Of a stretch of DNA of 64,000 nt, positions 62,517 to 64,000 are shown piece by piece. The notes under the pieces are model-generated. The model saw only the letters and a list, made by a program, of their open reading frames with translations. It was not told the DNA's origin and did not search any database. The first letter of the stretch is position 1, and the number at the start of each line of letters is the position of its first letter. The DNA is from ECT2AJA-044 sp965262845. GTDB taxonomy: Bacteria; Bacteroidota; Bacteroidia; Flavobacteriales; ECT2AJA-044. The stretch is from NCBI GenBank assembly GCA_965262845.1, contig CBDHFX010000002.1, forward strand, positions 682,001 to 746,000. The letters are read 5' to 3'. The position numbers and the translations under genes are program-made.

Positions 62517-63881
62517 CTATTTCACTTCGAAGTCTACACGACGGTTGATCTTGTTTTGTCCGTCCGCAAGTGGATCGGTCTCTCCTTTTCCAGTTACTTC
62601 CATACGGCCCATATCAATGCCGTAGTACCTGTTCAGATGATCGGCTACGGATTGAGCGCGCTGTCTGGCAAGTTTTTCATTATACTCCTCACTACCGGTT
62701 TTATCGGCGTGACCCACAATGCGGATCTGCGCTTTCGGATTCATTTTCAGGGCGCGGGCTATGGCAGCCAGGCGTTCATAGTTCGCATAACTGATCTGGC
62801 TGCTTTCCAAAGCAAAATAGATACTTGGCAAATAGGCACCGTTCAGTTCTCCGGTCGGAATACTCACTCCCTGGAAATTCACCAGCATACCGGCTGGTGT
62901 CCTGGGCTCGCGATCACGGCTATCAGGCACTCCATCGCCATCGCTATCGGTTTCGCGTCCATCCGGCGTTACGGTCGCCCCTTTTGGCGTAAACGGATCC
63001 ACATCCACGTGATCAGGCACCCCGTCACCATCAATGTCAAGCGCCCGCCCGCGTCCATCCACCGCTACTCCGGCAGGAGTATTGTTTTCAGCGTCGTACA
63101 TATCGGCCACGCCGTCGCCATCGCTGTCCCTGGAGATCTCATCCACCGTAGTCTGCATGTTGGTGAGGTCCATATACATCTGATCCATTGGATTCACCCA
63201 GTCAGCTGATTGCTCTTTCTGGCCAAAGAGGTATCCGACTCCCAAACCCGTATACAACAATCCGTCAAAGGCCTGCCCACGGGCAATTCCGTCAAAGTAA
63301 TCCGAATTGGAGAAACGATAGGTCGAATGGAGATCAAGGAAAAAATGATCGCCCAATTTCCACATCATTCCAATTCCGACCGGCATCACGTAGGATGTCT
63401 GTACTTCCAGATCACTTGCTACCAAACCATCCGTTGGTAACGGGATATGGATCACAGGATCATGCATATTCGCCCCAATTCCCGCATTAAGGTATGCATG
63501 CCATTTGTGGTGGTTTTTGCGGGTCACGGTCAGGTTGGTCAGGTTTACGGTGACCTGACCCGTAAAGTCCATGAAGGAGGCCTCTCCCCATGCACCGGAC
63601 ACAGCACCACCAGTTACTGAGCCGAAGAGACCCTGAAGGCGAAGACCAAATACGTGGTTCAGCTGCTTGTTGATGTTCAAACCGAACCCGAGATCGAATC
63701 CGACATTGTCGTTCAACCCCTCCGTGAGAAATCCGCTACCATCACCAGATCCGTAGATGTTTCCAGCATGGATCCCTACCGACCAGGTATTATATTCATC
63801 TCTGAACCGCCTGGCTTCCTGTGCGTTGGCCACAGAAGTAAGCAGGATCACTGCAGCGAGCAGAAAGGTCACTTTTTTCAT
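62517..63881 (-). CDS. OmpA-family outer-membrane protein with calcium-binding repeats
   Basis: A 454-residue protein with signal peptide MKKVTFLLAAVILLTSVANA. It has an N-terminal beta-barrel of about 220 residues, then three thrombospondin type-3-like repeats (DSDGDGVADMYDAEN, DIDGDGVPDHVD, DSDGDGVPDSRD) that likely bind calcium. The C-terminal OmpA domain (IRIVGHADKTGSEEYNEKLA, ARQRAQSVADHL) binds peptidoglycan. The ATG at 63881 fits the signal peptide. Confidence 0.93.
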   Translation of the reverse strand: MKKVTFLLAAVILLTSVANAQEARRFRDEYNTWSVGIHAGNIYGSGDGSGFLTEGLNDNVGFDLGFGLNINKQLNHVFGLRLQGLFGSVTGGAVSGAWGEASFMDFTGQVTVNLTNLTVTRKNHHKWHAYLNAGIGANMHDPVIHIPLPTDGLVASDLEVQTSYVMPVGIGMMWKLGDHFFLDLHSTYRFSNSDYFDGIARGQAFDGLLYTGLGVGYLFGQKEQSADWVNPMDQMYMDLTNMQTTVDEISRDSDGDGVADMYDAENNTPAGVAVDGRGRALDIDGDGVPDHVDVDPFTPKGATVTPDGRETDSDGDGVPDSRDREPRTPAGMLVNFQGVSIPTGELNGAYLPSIYFALESSQISYANYERLAAIARALKMNPKAQIRIVGHADKTGSEEYNEKLARQRAQSVADHLNRYYGIDMGRMEVTGKGETDPLADGQNKINRRVDFEVK

Positions 63882-63917
63882 ATTTTGCAGATTAATGGTA
63901 CTATGACTAATCCCCGG

Positions 63918-63925
63918 CAAATTTA
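63918..63925 (-). promoter_or_regulatory. Candidate -7 element of the OmpA-family gene
   Basis: Minus strand TAAATTTG fits TAnnTTTG about 37 bases before the start codon; no good -33 box. The last 75 bases of the window show nothing else. Confidence 0.4.
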
Positions 63926-64000
63926 CTGTTTCCCGGAAGTTACGGGAGGTTCCGGATATAATTTTGAAACGGTATCGTCCTACAGCTTAGTCTGCACAAA

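Noticed and set aside
62478..63209. 243-codon open frame antisense to the OmpA gene
   Set aside because: Shadow of the OmpA coding region; Ile/His-rich and without domain features.
1..64000. CRISPR array
   Set aside because: No regularly spaced direct repeats with unique spacers were seen; the tandem repeats present are coding and contiguous.

Overview
The window is a chromosomal segment of a Bacteroidota bacterium, most likely of the Flavobacteriales. The evidence is the ftsK–lolA–lptF/G–ribB and bcp–nth–sigma factor–uvrA gene orders, several TAnnTTTG promoter elements (the Bacteroidota -7 box), a secreted subtilase whose C-terminus looks like a type IX secretion sorting domain, an OmpA protein with thrombospondin type-3-like repeats, and a class Ia ribonucleotide reductase of the eukaryote-like R2 type. 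Species cannot be named from the sequence alone.

Layout. 1–4.9 kb: end of ftsK, lipoprotein carrier, LPS-export permease, glycosyltransferase and ribB. 4.9–5.5 kb: a small accessory pair (unknown protein and a RhuM stump). 5.5–15.7 kb: mnmE and a large VPS10/BNR-repeat secreted protein, pushed apart by a 3.9 kb foreign segment (7586–11465). That segment carries an XRE stump, an AlbA_2 ATPase, an HsdS stump, a coiled-coil membrane protein and an unknown protein. It lies between two copies of the mnmE/vps10 junction. 15.7–32.7 kb is housekeeping: TPR lipoprotein, recA, bcp, nth, ECF sigma factor, uvrA, a C-terminal processing protease, a repeat-rich lipoprotein, glyS, a subtilase and nrdB–nrdA.

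32.8–43.9 kb is a mosaic defence island that ends beside the 3' end of a tRNA-Arg gene. It holds a DUF4145 protein, a defence-type reverse transcriptase, a HigB/HigA–ImmA toxin–antitoxin pair, a GC-rich single-chain restriction–modification enzyme, and a YefM antitoxin followed by a YoeB/nuclease chimera. It ends with a broken AlbA_2 ATPase gene. Three copies of a ~180–290 bp intergenic repeat and two copies of a 138 bp IS-like repeat separate these cassettes, so the island looks built by repeat-mediated shuffling.

44–64 kb returns to core genes: tRNA-Arg/Pro/Ser, an oligopeptide transporter (oppABC without ATPases), a 7TM-HD phosphodiesterase, thiolase, a TetR-controlled tripartite export operon (ABC–HlyD–TolC) whose ATPase has lost several key motifs, a GT-C-like membrane protein, tRNA-Leu and tRNA-Gly, mutS and an OmpA-family porin.

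The most unusual features are the in-frame YoeB–nuclease chimera, the duplicated host junction around the first island, the repeat-bounded cassettes around the reverse transcriptase, and an exact 17-base hairpin with a GTGA loop found three times, twice inside conserved genes.
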